Below, in pieces: positions 23,701 through 35,600 of a stretch of 64,000 bases of DNA. The notes under the pieces are model-generated. The model saw only the letters and a list, made by a program, of their open reading frames with translations. It had not been told where the DNA came from and searched no databases. The translations under genes were made by a program, and so were the position numbers. Position 1 is the stretch's first letter. Each line of letters starts with the position of its first letter. This DNA is from Amaranthus tricolor (lineage: Eukaryota; Streptophyta; Magnoliopsida; Caryophyllales; Amaranthaceae): contig NC_080057.1 of assembly GCF_026212465.1 (NCBI RefSeq), positions 22,951,647-23,015,646 of the forward strand. The letters are read 5' to 3'.

Positions 23701-23935
23701 CACAAAAACTTGGACGAGACCGTCGCAAGTTAATACAAAGTGTGGGCCAACACATTTCACGCGCGTGTAACTACATTTTAATTTTCTGGGCATTTATCAA
23801 TTTTGAAATTTGATACTTAAGGTCAAAATTGAAAAATGCCCAGAAAACGAAAAAAATGCCCAGGTTTACACGTGCGAATTGGGCGAGCCCAAATTAACGG
23901 TCTTATTATGAAGCCGTCTCGTCCAAGACCAGCTG
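23701..23935. mobile_element. Mutator-like MITE, family B
   Basis: A 235-bp element. The ends read inward as CACAAAAACTTGGACGAGAC and CAGCTGGTCTTGGACGAGAC, with TTGGACGAGAC at the same offset in both. The flanking 9-bp repeats are TTTTAGTAA (23692-23700) and TTTTAATAA (23936-23944), one mismatch. The interior has inverted ATGCCCAGAAAA blocks and conserved CACGCGTGTAA-like and GGGCCAACCCAATT-like stretches. The partner copy is 30980-31259. Confidence 0.82.
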
Positions 23936-23944
23936 TTTTAATAA

Positions 23945-24547
23945 TGTTTATGGTATCCACGTATCTTCCACTAAGTTCATAACATTTTTATATTCCTTAT
24001 TATCTCTATATATTTTTCCACTAACTTTATAATAACATTTTTTTATTTGTTATAGTCTTATATTTTTTTTCCACTAACTTTTTAAATATTTTTTAATATT
24101 TATTGTACTTACTTTTCTTCTATTAAATTTATTATTCTATAAAATAGTTTATTCACTGTTTAAAAAATTTTATATTTTTTAATTTTTATGGTTATTTTTT
24201 ATAGGAACATTATTAAGAAACAGGATGAATACTATTTAAATTTTGAAGGATCCTTGGTAAAAGTAGTTAGCTGGAAAAGACTTCATAATGACGGGAAAGT
24301 TGAGAGTTATCCTATCAGGCAATTGCATTACATAAAAAAATCATTCAACACTATCATCCGTTATTTTCTAGTCTTCAACTAAGAATAAAAAAACTTTGTA
24401 CGTCTTCTAATTACCCATTTTTTCATATATAAGTAATAATTAACTGATACAGTGCTAAGCTATCGATCATAGTTTAAGTTTTTGATTGTGTTAGTTCTTT
24501 TAACATTTATATATATATAAAAATAAGGTAATGAAGATGAATGGAGT
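23945..24547. other. intergenic DNA
   Basis: AT-rich. It contains a 64-codon frame at 24188-24382 (LNFEGSLVKVVSWKRLHNDG) with no recognised family and no supporting signals. Confidence 0.4.
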
Positions 24548-24556
24548 TTTAATTTA

Positions 24557-24843
24557 TAGATAGTCTCTTAAGAGATCGTCTCTTTGAGAGACATATCTCA
24601 AGCCCAATCCATTAGAGATTAATGCCTACTTACCGTATTCTAAATAACTACTTACATTATTCTTAATGTCTACTTACATTATCCTTAATGTCTACTTACA
24701 TTATCCTTAATGCCTATTTTCAATATCTTAAATGTCTACATACATCATTCTTAATGCCTACTTACAATACTTTAAAAAATATATAATGGCCCGGCCTAAG
24801 AGAAATAGTCTCTTTGAGAGACCATCTCTCACAAGAATTTGTG
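24557..24843. mobile_element. Mutator-like MITE, family A, 9-bp TSD
   Basis: A 287-bp element flanked by perfect 9-bp repeats TTTAATTTA at 24548-24556 and 24844-24852. The ends read inward as TAGATAGTCTCTTAAGAGAT and CACAAATTCTTGTGAGAGAT, followed at the same offset by CGTCTCT or GGTCTCT. The interior holds about six tandem units of the form TTAATGTCTACTTACATTATCC. It lies in opposite orientation to 1668-1933 and shares the GGCCCGGCC subterminal block. Confidence 0.88.
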
Positions 24844-24876
24844 TTTAATTTAAATACTTGGTACTACTGAAGTGGT

Positions 24877-25090
24877 TGTCAAAGAACTAATTCAATCAAA
24901 AGCTTAACTTGATGGTTGAGGTCTCGGGATATATGTTTTATTCTGTTACACGTCCACTCACAAGAGAACTCTATGGGCTTTTGTGCTGATGCAGCACAAA
25001 CCCTTCTTATACCTGACACGAAACATTTTACTTCAGATAAAGGGTGTGTGAAATTCAAACATGTAATCTCTTATTATGTTGTTTTCTGAT
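24877..25090 (-). mobile_element. TRIM retroelement copy, partial
   Basis: The LTR-like segment 24877-24950 reads, on the minus strand, from TGTAACAGAATAAAACATAT to the TTTGACA end. A degenerate primer-binding site (TTATCAGAAAAC) is near 25083-25093. The second LTR is not visible. It begins only 25 bp from the MITE at 24557-24843. Confidence 0.5.
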
Positions 25091-25093
25091 AAG

Positions 25094-26840
25094 TAAGTAA
25101 TAATTTGCTATATATTATAGACAATATGTACTACTTTTCGTATATTAGTGCACATAATTTAACATTGAACACAAAAATTTCAATCTAATAAAAACCGATA
25201 AATAGAAATTTTCGCAACTTAAAAGAATTTTTTTTTTACTGTAGGTGCCTAGTGACAAAATGTACTAATAAGATATAGAGAAAATTGTCAAAAAGTACCT
25301 AATAAATTTTTTTTTCAAAAACGTACCTAATAAAAAAATTTTGCCAAAAAATACCAAACAAAATTTTTCTTTTCCAAAGAGTACCAAGTGACGTTTTTCT
25401 TTAGTTGACCATTAAATATAACGGTTGACTGGTCAAAATTGAAAATTCTTTTTTCTCATCTTTAATTTCTTTTCCAATTTAACTTCGATTTTGAGTAAAA
25501 AATAGGAAGGAAGACAGTGTGGAAATTAAATTGGAAAAAAAATTGAAAATGAGGAAGAAAAATTTTTAATTTTGACAAGTTAAATTGTTATATTTAACAA
25601 CTTTTTTATTAGATATTTTTTTAAAAAAACTTTTTATTAAATACTTTCACACTTTTTCCTAAGATATAATTAAGAGTGGTCGTACGAGTCAACCATCAAC
25701 TCATCCACTGGAACGATCTAGAATTTTTGTAAGCAGCCATTTTAAGGGTTATAGAGTATTGCTTAAATATGGAAATCTCATAAATATGCACTGACATTAT
25801 GAAAAATAACGTGGAGATCAACTTCACATACATACAAACAACTTTTTTTTTTATAATTTGTCTTATTCATTAAGTATTATACGCTAATTTAATCTATTTT
25901 ACTTATTTTGTATTTATTTTTTTTAAATAATAATCCACCAATTTCTTATGATCGCATTTAATATTTTTACTCTCTTTTAATTTCATTTACGTAATTTATT
26001 TTTGATCTTTTTAATCATTAAATATATATAAAATATTTACATTTTCCTTAAAAAACACTTCAATTTTATTTCTCATTCGAATACCAACAATCCAACAAGA
26101 TAGGTCCTTTCAATTATTGGGGAGCATAAATTGCTTAACTGAGTAGAAAAGCTTAAACTTTATACAATAAAGACAACAATAGAAAGCAACCAAGAGAAGG
26201 AATTAAAGTAAAAGGAATAAGACAGTCAACTTCAAAAAACAAAATACTAAAATAAGAATTACTTCAGCCTCGACTATAAAATAGGATGAAAATCAAAATA
26301 ATTGAGCAAAAGTGGTAAAAATGTCAAGTATAATTACGGAAAAATTGAGACAAATGTCTGAACCAAAAAAAAAAAGTTAAATGTACATGTTAATAAAAAT
26401 TAGGAGTAGAAAAATGTGTCATAATTAAAAATAAAAATGAAATAAACTAAAAAAATTAGGCTAATTCGTTAAGAAAGTGCAAATAGCTAGGTTAATTTAA
26501 TTCCTAAATTTATTATTGTGTCTTTCTTTGAGTCTACAATAAAAAGCTTGATCACTAGTTGTACATGGTGAATTAGTGGATAACATTGGCCACACTTACA
26601 GTTCTACCTAAAGTTCATATGCCACCAAAATACAAGAAATAAAAAAGTAAGAAGCTAATCAGAGTGCACAAATAGCTAGTATCTGGCATGGGTACCCTTT
26701 TAAGGAAAGGGCAAAGAGGGTTGCAATTTATCTACAATCTAAATACAACAAATCTCTACCGTAACACACAAGAAAAAACAATTCTTAATATTGGCATTTG
26801 AACATAGAAAAAACCCAAAAGGTAGGCACCTATATAGAGA
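25094..26840. other. intergenic DNA downstream of HSBP
   Basis: No gene recognised. The part next to 26840 should include the HSBP 3' UTR. Around 25260-25640, AAAAAGTACC-type words recur in both orientations, and GGAAATTAAATTGG blocks pair across about 25470-25545, so a fold-back repeat is likely, but I cannot fix its ends. Confidence 0.4.
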
Positions 26841-29178
26841 TCATTCTGAAGTTTCGTCTGGTTTGCCCTCCGACTTAGAGTTTGATGATGGATCTGGTGA
26901 GGGAGAGTCCTCCGCTCCTATTTCTGCTTTCAGCTCCTTAATGCTTTGTTCGAGTTCATCAATGCGGTTTCCCATCTGGTCTAGTGCAATCGTAGTTAAA
27001 TATAGAACAATCTAATCATTGTTAGTACAATAATTTGAACCACATTTTTCATATGCGCAACTATGTAACACCACAATCTAAAACATGGTTCAGATGGAAT
27101 TCAGTTGGAAGGCAAATTTTAATCAACTTTAGACAACAAGCCGAAATAAAAGCACGCTGAGAAACGAGCATTAACGCATGAGCTATGAAGAAAAGGATAT
27201 TACTAAGAAAAATCATGATCATGCTTGGCATGCCCAAATATACATAAATATATCTTTAATGAACATCTAGCATTGCATAAATCTAAAAAGTATAATACTG
27301 AGAAGTGAGAATAATGCATGAGTTATGAATAAAAGGATATTCTTAGTAATAATGCTCTCAGACATAGCTTGAAACCTGGTTTGCTGCAAAAGAAATAAAT
27401 GATGTTTGCAACAGCATCAGCATATACCCCATATCAGATAAAAAGGAGCATGAAGCACAACTTAGTAACTTACCATTTGCTCAAGAAGGTTTTGTACCTG
27501 GAGCACAAAGCCAAACAAAAAATCAACAAAGATACTCAAATCAAAAAGCACCAAGAGCCAAGTTTAGTCAGTAACAAAAACAAGCCATGGCTATACGATA
27601 AGCATCAAGACCTATGCAATTCAATCAATGTTAACAAGATTTAAGTTTTCTCAAAATGAATATGATAACAGGCTGAACCGCTTAACATTAGGGGTGTGTT
27701 TGGATGGAAGGAAAGAAGGGAAAGGACGGGGAGGGATTTCGCGGGAAGGGCATAGGAGGGATTCGATAAATAATTTTTGTGAAGGTTTCAATCTGTCCAA
27801 AGTTGGAAAGATTTGGAGGGAAAACTCTCATCTCCCTTCCATTTCCTCCTAAACAAACAAGACTTATTTTCCTTTCATTTCTTTTCCCTTTTTTTCCCTT
27901 CCCCCTTCCCCTCTGACGTCCTTTCTTTTCTCTCCAAAATTGCTATTAGAAGTGTATTTGCCTAAAGATGATTCTTAACAGAAAACATATAAGACATGTT
28001 AAGGAGCAAGTGGAAATACTTTCATCTAAAAAAATGATCTACATAAGTCACATGAGAAAAGGAAATACAGTAAAGAAAAAAATGAAAAATCAGAGACACA
28101 AATAAAGGCTCTGCAGTACTGAAATTTCAAATGCAGAATATGGAGCTAAAATCTCAAGCAACTCACAAACACAGTCATATCAGTGGTTTTTTGCTTGGGA
28201 TCATCTGAAACTTCTGAATCATGTCCCTCCTGCAATAAAAAGAAATTTTCCACCAAGTCATTAGAAAGCTCAACATAAGAATGAGTAAACAAGCAAAATA
28301 GTATCGTTAGCTAGATATGATTATGGAATTATACTCAAACAATATAGTCCTACCAAAATTGAAGTCTCGTGACAAAAGAAGTTCAACTTGAAAGTCGTAA
28401 AAGGCAATTTTTGTTTCACAATATTTAGCTCATAATCAACAAATCCGAAAGTAAATTCCTAAATCACATGGTTGAACATTTGTTACACAATGCCATATTA
28501 ATGTTAATGTGAGTAAAATGCAAGAACTTCAATATTGAGATGGTAATTTTAACAACTATATCAGAGACTACAGAACCAATATATAAGTTCTAATGGTTGT
28601 CCACATAGATTCTTCTTCATTCATTTTAATTTTCGACCATCTCAATTTATAAGTTTAAATCCTTAGTATCCACCCTTATCCTCCAACTCATCTTCATTCT
28701 TACTCGTTCTCTTTGAACATGCCAACCAATCTTAAACGATCCTCAATTTCCACAGATACTACAGAAGGTCATCGATCCTAGAATTTCCACTAACATATTC
28801 TTTCCAAAAGTATATGAACTTAGAATGTGGTTCCAGTTTATAAAAGTGTGCAAGCATCATGAATTGACATGTACAAAAACTGCAGCGAAGCAATGAACAC
28901 AAAATGATTTACAAAAGAAAGAATCTCTCACAGAAACATGACTTAAACCTACATTTCGACATTGCTCAGAAATTTTAAAAAATGAAGAGGAAACATTCAC
29001 ATAGGGTTATTCATGAAATAAACTTTCCAGAGTAACTGAATTCAAGCAAAGATTCGCGTATAATGAATTGAGATCCAGAATCGTTGTGCGATTATCGACG
29101 AACAATCACAAAACCCTAGGTAGAGAAGAGAGTTAAGAATTGAGAGAAAAGATGAAATGGAGGAAGAGAGAATACCAT
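26841..29178 (-). CDS. HSBP: heat shock factor binding protein (HSBP)
   Basis: Five coding exons join to 91 residues: 29178-29176 (only the ATG), 28229-28167, 27497-27474, 27383-27341 and 26983-26841. The product begins MEGHDSEVSDDPKQKTTDM. It continues through the family core VQNLLEQMQTRFQAMSES, IITKIDQMGNRIDELEQSI and ends in an acidic Ser/Pro-rich tail. The core is the heptad-repeat coiled coil by which HSBP trimerises and binds heat-shock factor trimers to dampen the heat-shock response. The length fits the family (about 75-95). The last intron (27340-26984) has ATATCCTTTT at its 5' end, TTAAC near its 3' end and an AC terminus, so it is a U12-type AT-AC intron. Only this junction restores KIDQMGNRI. 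A Tourist-like MITE sits in intron 2. Confidence 0.93.
27691..27954. mobile_element. Tourist-like MITE in HSBP intron 2
   Basis: The left part, GTGTGTTTGGATGGAAGG followed by purine-rich GGAAAGG runs, is mirrored by pyrimidine-rich CCTTTCATTTC... on the right, ending near CTATTAGAAGTG. It is homologous to 11074-11404, including the inner GAAAGATTTGGAGGGAAA block. The right terminus has decayed and boundaries are approximate. Confidence 0.6.
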
Positions 29179-30561
29179 TGCAGTGTTGTCTCGTCGCAGG
29201 GTGGAGTGGCTTGAATTGGAGATGCGTGATTACACAATCCTAAGAGCATTCCTACTCATCCGCTAAAAAAACAAGCTCATCTTACTATTTTATAACTTTT
29301 CTCTCCTCTAAAAGTTCATCTTTCAATCTAATTTTATTAACAATGAACTCTTTTAAAAGGTCATTATTCTTTCTTTCTTACTTTTTTTCTACCCCATCAT
29401 AATTTCTCTCCCTTAATTTATCTAACATTTATCTTTATTTTTTTATAATAATATTCTCATGTACAAAGTTAATATAATTTTTTATTTGATTAAAATAGAT
29501 CTACTATTTTATAATAAAAAAAATATTCTTTTAATAAAACTAATATTTTTTAATAAATATAAATGTAAACATAATAATAATTAAGTAAAATTCGTAAACA
29601 TCAAATAAAGATTACAATGCGCATACGTAAAATAAATACACAAATCAAAAAAACTAAAATTTAAATGATACATTAATTGCGGTTCCCCCCAAACTTTTGC
29701 CAGATTTTTTCAACCAAGTCATCTTTTAAGGATAAATGTGTTTGTCGATTTTCAACATCATCCTTATTTGCCAAGTATCAGTTGATATCGATCTTCAACA
29801 TCTTTTTTTTGGGATTATTGAAATGATTATTTTGGTATTTTTTTTAACAAAAAAAGAGTAGGAAAATAAGAAGAAAATATGTAAATATAAAATTATGTCA
29901 AAAAAATCAATATGGGTCTCATTTTATAGATCTCGAAAAAATATAACTGTTGGTATAATTTAAAAAAAAATAATTAAATTCGAAAATAGTCGTTAATTAC
30001 ATTAAACGGCTATTTTTTGGCAACCGATCAAAAGCAGCTATGTGGGTTTTGGCGTGTCAGGGAGTGCGGGGGGGAGCTGCTGGTTTTCATGGACCAATAA
30101 AAACGTGATTCGTAGCAATTTTTTTGAAAAAAAATTGAGTAACCGTTCACTTGAACGGGTCGTGAAGACCTTCTTTGGTGATCTATTCCCCAACCCACCT
30201 AATAAAAGATCACCATTTATATTATTTTTTTTTTCCCTTATTTGGTCATATGACCCGAAAAGAGATCATTATTGATGCTCTAAGGATTTGGTTTAGAGAT
30301 GGCCACATGTTAATAACTGTTATTTGCATAGTTAACGAATTATTCTTACGTGATATGATTTGATAGGATGAGAGTTTTGTTATTTTAGTTTAACTCTTTT
30401 GGTTTTGTTTATTATTATTTGTTTTTTTATAGTGATTTACAAATCACGGTGACTAGTTAGAAATTATTGTATTAATTCAGCCTCGAGTCTCATTTAATTT
30501 GGAGCAAGTACATCTTTTTAAAGAGTTAGATTTGATTATATTTTGTCTTTTCGCTTTTCTT
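29179..30561. other. HSBP upstream region and intergenic DNA
   Basis: The HSBP 5' UTR and promoter should lie just above 29178 (minus strand). No gene is supported between 29250 and 30560. The frames at 30042-30363 have no recognised domain. AT-rich throughout. Confidence 0.45.
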
Positions 30562-30801
30562 ATTCACTATGATTGTCTCATTTGATTTTTAGACACTATT
30601 TATCAATTAATTTTTTGTTCTTAATCTATAACTTAAAACATTGTCAAGTGAGATTTTGTGGGATTTGTTTAATTTGTCTTAAAGTAAATTTTATTAATAT
30701 CAATTTTTTATAATTTTTACTCGAAGACATTCAAAGATATGTAAGATTGAAATAGTACATTAACAAATGTGCAAAAACTAATAGGGACAATAATAGTGAA
30801 T
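30562..30801. mobile_element. MITE with ATTCACTAT ends, Stowaway-like interior
   Basis: The left ATTCACTATGATTGTCTCAT and right ACAATAATAGTGAAT form an inverted pair about 240 bp apart, continuing into inverted GTTTTT/AAAAAC blocks. The interior (AAGTGAGATTTTGTGGGATTTG) is related to 6956-7199 and 43130-43315. The target site is not clear. Confidence 0.55.
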
Positions 30802-30979
30802 GAGCTGACATATATCAAAAATTAGCCTTGCAAAAATGGAGATGGTCCAAAATCATGGTTTGCATGGTGATTTAGGGTTGTTGTTTTAACTATTAGAGGT
30901 TCGATTCTCACCTATTATTAGAATGATTAATTTTCTTTCTCATTTACAAATTCTCTGACTTTAACCTCATATTAAAAAA

Positions 30980-31259
30980 CAGCTGGTCTTGGACGAGACA
31001 GCCCCATAATGACACCGTCAATTTGGGCCGGCTCAATTCGCACGTGTAACAATCTAGGCATTTTTTTCATTTTCTGGGAATTTTTTCATTTTGAACTTAA
31101 AGTATAAATTTTGACCTTAAAGATATCAATTTTCAAAATTAATACCTTTAAGGTCAAAATTGATAAATGCCTAAAAAATTAAAATGTTATTACACGCGTG
31201 AATTGGGCCGACCCAAATTAACGTTCTCATAATAAGATCGTCTCGTCCAAACTTTTGTG
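30980..31259. mobile_element. Mutator-like MITE, family B, 9-bp TSD
   Basis: A 280-bp element flanked by perfect 9-bp repeats ATTAAAAAA at 30971-30979 and 31260-31268. The ends read inward as CAGCTGGTCTTGGACGAGAC and CACAAAAGTTTGGACGAGAC. The interior matches 23701-23935 in inverse orientation, including GGGCCG, CACGTGTAA and the inverted CCTTAAAG/CTTTAAGG core. Confidence 0.9.
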
Positions 31260-31528
31260 ATTAAAAAAACATGTTAAATTTTGATTCGATTTAAAATTAA
31301 CTCAATATTCGATCAAAAACTAATGCAATCTACACCCACTATCTTATGAAAATTACCTTATTGACAATTGGTGAGAAATTTTAAAAAAGCAAGTAAAGTA
31401 TTATTTCGTGGGTAGAGGAGAGAAACGTGGAATGTAAATCATAACCAAAAAATTAAAATAAGACCAAATTAAATAAAAGCATTAGAATGAATTTATAGTT
31501 GATCTGATCAATTTGTCATGGACCTCAC

Positions 31529-31574
<46 letters not shown>
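31529..31574. repeat. (TAA)n microsatellite
   Basis: About 15 uninterrupted TAA units. Likely length-variable. Confidence 0.95.
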
Positions 31575-31575
<1 letters not shown>

Positions 31576-32661
31576 TCATAAATTCATAACTAAACACTTT
31601 AAGAATTAATTAGAAATAGAAGAAAATGCTTGGACCACAAAATTCTTGGTAATTAATGCAAGTACATGTTTAATTAGGGAATCTCAGATTCATGAATATT
31701 CATATTTTCGTTTATCTTTTCTAAAGGATTAAGAATGTTTTGATAAATAGATTTTATTAGATTTTTGATTTTTAGGTGATCAAACAGTTAAAAAAAAATT
31801 TGGTGAATGCAATCGACTTTAGAGCTAAAATTAAAAAATCGTTATACTATAAGTAGCCTATTCACTCGTTTTGGCCTTTTAACTTTTTTTTTTTCTAATC
31901 AACTGTGAAGAGCCAACAACAAATTTTTATCAACTATCTCCAGAATGGTTGCTTTGCCGCTAGTCTAACAGATAACAATCAACTAATCAAACCAATAAAC
32001 AACAATTTCTCAAACAGCATGCAGATTCAATATCAAACAACCTTTACTATTGTACTTATCAACTTTGTCCGAATTTTGATATCATAATAAAGAATAAACA
32101 AGCTCTTGCCTAAACGCTTCTCTAATAGCTAACAAATCAACTAGTCAAACCAACTAACTAATAACCATTTCTCAAATAGGCTGCAGATTCAATATCAAGC
32201 AACCTTGATTAGTGTACTTATTAGCTTTATCTGGATTTTGGTATCTTTATAAAGAATAAGCAAGTGCCAAGCATCAACTCGTTTTCTCCCTTTTAATTTT
32301 GTTACATAGTACACAAAAATCACCACTTCAAATTAGAGGGACAAAAAGAGTATTTCCATAAATGGCAAAAGCATAGAAGAAATTTGTACCTTTACAATCA
32401 TATAATCAAAGCTCAATGTACTATTTTCTATGAAATAAGAATATAATTAATGATAAACAAAAGTCTGTTTCCATACTCATTGAATTGTGAATACATTGAC
32501 AACCCGCAATTATAGAAAATACCCAACAAAATTTAAGGCCTATCAATGAGACAAAGCCATTATTTCAAAATAATACAAATAACTAATGAAACAACGAGTC
32601 TTCATCACAATTTAAACACAAATGAGAAATAAATAACTGAAACCAAAATTGAAAGAGAGTT
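31575..32661. other. TOC159 downstream region with a tandem duplication
   Basis: Contains two diverged copies of a 162-bp unit. GCAGATTCAATATCAA occurs at 32021 and 32183, with flanking TCAAACCAA, TTTCTCAAA and AAAGAATAA blocks in both. The stretch next to 32661 should be the 3' UTR of TOC159. No gene seen. Confidence 0.6.
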
Positions 32662-35600
32662 TTAGTAGATAGAGTAATTCTCACTAGCATTAGGCCAGAA
32701 TTTCTGATAAATGGCAAGAGCAATAGGAACTAGACCAGCATAAGCAAGAGCCAAATGATCAGAAGTGCTCGTCTTCACGGTTATCTGCCCACTCTGTTTG
32801 TTGTTCAACGCAACACGAACAGCCATCTTTGCATTACGCCCGACAGATATCTGGGACTGCACGTTTCCTCCGATTGCCAAGTCTCCTCTCCATTTCATGA
32901 GTGACAGTACAAAAGAGGACTGGTCTTGGTTAATGGGATGATCGGCATCTTTAAGGCGTAGTTCTAAATTAGCACCGTATGCAGCGTCTTTCTGAGAACG
33001 AACGGTTCCTGTGGACCCTACGAAAACGAGCCTCTTACCCAAAGATATCTGATCTTCGAGTTTCACTCCAGTGGCTACATTCTCTCCCAGAAATGTAACC
33101 GAGATTCCACCAGCTGTCTTGTTCTTCTTCAGGTTTTTGAATTTGGTTTCGCCTTTTATGATATAAGCAAGCTGTTTACCAATTGTTTGAACGTCAAACC
33201 CGACTAAGCTGGAACCGTTTTCTCCATGCTTGGCTGAGACTGCAGAATCCAAGTGAATGTTGAAGTCTTTCTTGTCTTTGGTTACCTGCACAGTTACTGC
33301 TGCTGGGAAGCGTCCTGCGATTCCTATATTTTGCTCGACATTGACACCATCATACCCGCAATCATGGTCCCAACCGTGGGTGTCCAGCACTGGACGAGCC
33401 AAGAACTGTGACGTTGGCTCCAAGAACCGATAACGATAAGCTGGAGTGTCACTGTCAAAAGACGGTGGCAATACCATGTCGGGCAAGGGCACTGGTACAG
33501 CAGCAGGGGCTCCATTCTCAGCATCATAATCTTCTGGCATGTCACTTGGGTCATTCAAGTTAATTTTTCCATTCTTCTTTATCTCCCTCAGTCTCTTCAG
33601 CTCCTCTCTCCATTGCTTCTTCTGAAGCAGCTTCACTCGATAGTCATATTCATCAAAATACGCTTTCCTCTGCTCTCCACTAAGCTTAGCAAGCTGAGTT
33701 TTCCGTAAAGGCTTGAATGGTGGGAGCTCGTCATACTCATCTTCTTCCTGGTCAGAATCGGAAAAGTCGTCCAAGTCAATGTCAGAATCACCATTTTCAC
33801 CACCCTGATCAGCTGAAAGTTTAGGGTGGGTACGAGGCTGCAACAGTGAAGATAACAAGTATGGGAGAGGAGGTGAACGGACACGGAAACCAAAAAGCTT
33901 TCTGTGATCTACAGGATCTTGTGGCTTAGAGGCCACGCTTGCGTCAGCCAATATTTTGAGCGAGTAGCATAGCAACAATAACTGCGGTCTCCAGGCCTGA
34001 CCATTCGGAAGAACCTTATCTCCTTCTCTGTTTTTCCGACATGCAGGGTGATTCTCTACAAGGGAGACAGGATTCATCATACCTAGATTCATAAAACGCA
34101 AATCACCAACAGCTTGTCCAATAGACTGTTGAATAATATGACTACGCTGTCCCACAAACACGTCGTAACCCAATGGGGCACCGGATGGGCCATCTGGAGG
34201 AGCACATGCTGCATGAGTTAAAGTGAGAATGGCACTCCGCCAGATAGAAGAACCGAGCGAGCTAGTGATTGTCCTCAAGATGGGTAGATCATTTAGATCT
34301 CTTGTCTGTGAATCCAGCCTATCCACATAAAGCAAGAGATCTGGAGAATATTTCTTAGTAATCTTCTTGACCGAGGCTAAAACTTTACGGTTGAAACCTT
34401 GCTCCAATGCAGAAGATTTGAGACCTGGTGCGTCAATGACCCTGATTTTGACCCCATTCACAATTCCATTAACGACATTAACAGAAGTGGTTTCAGGTTC
34501 GAATGCATTGATTTTTACCTTCTCTTCACCAAATATTGAATTGATGGTGGCACTCTTGCCAACACCAGTTTTCCCAAGAACCAGGATGTTCAAGGAAAAG
34601 TCTAAATCTTCATTACCTTCAGCCTCAAGCAGCGAAGCAGTCTGTTTCGCATTATCGAGACTGAAAGTTGGAATCGCTGTCCTACCTGCGAACATTGCTA
34701 GTTTATAGAGAACTTGTGCTGCTACGGATTGCTCTGCAGTCTGACCAAGTCTTTGAATAAGCCTCAGGAATTTTACCCTCAACTCGTGTATTTTATGCAG
34801 CTTCTTTTTGTCTTCTTCACTTAAGCTATCCTCAGATGCAGAAATAACATTGGGCTGAGCAAACATGTTGGAATTGCTTGAATTTGATGCAGGTCTCAAA
34901 GATCGGAGTGATGTTCCAAGACCAGCAGGTCGCTCAACAGAGAAAAGGCGAGATCCGTCTTGAGATGTTATAGTGATAGTGCTTGAATCCGAGTTACCAC
35001 TAGCCGCAGCTTTCAAAAGAGCAGCTAATGCAGCAGAATCAATCAATTGTCTACCTTCTCCTTCCTCATCAGAATCAGCTTCTTCCTCAGAGTCTGTGAC
35101 AACCTGACCATCAATCATCTCTGAATGTTCACCAGATGCCAACTCTTCCATAAAAGCTCTGGAAGACACCCCATCCTTAAAGAATACAGGTTCACCGTCA
35201 CCATCAGACTCTCCATTGTCATGCCCCTCTACTGGTTTTGCTTCATGCTGATCGATATTATCAGAAGCAGTATCATTAACAGGATCACCCTGAACCCTCT
35301 CTTGGTCCCCAAGGGAAACAAATTTCACACCATCACCAGACTCATGCTGCTTTGATTCATCATTTTCTAAATTGACCTCCCCTGTATTCAGCAGTTTCTC
35401 ATCAATCTCTACTGAAACAGGAGTTTCAGCCAGATTTGAGAGATCTTCAACATCAACAATCTGCAAAAGAAAAAACAAGAAAATGATGCAGCAGATTATG
35501 GCAAGTTGGCAACGAATTTGATACAATAATTAACAATACTGAATAACTGACCTCTGAAGAATTTGCACGAACGGGTGCACCTACGTCCTTGCCCTCTGGT

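Noticed and set aside
30042..30363. Two overlapping short frames upstream of HSBP
   Set aside because: No recognisable domain or splice partners. They cover low-complexity T-rich DNA.
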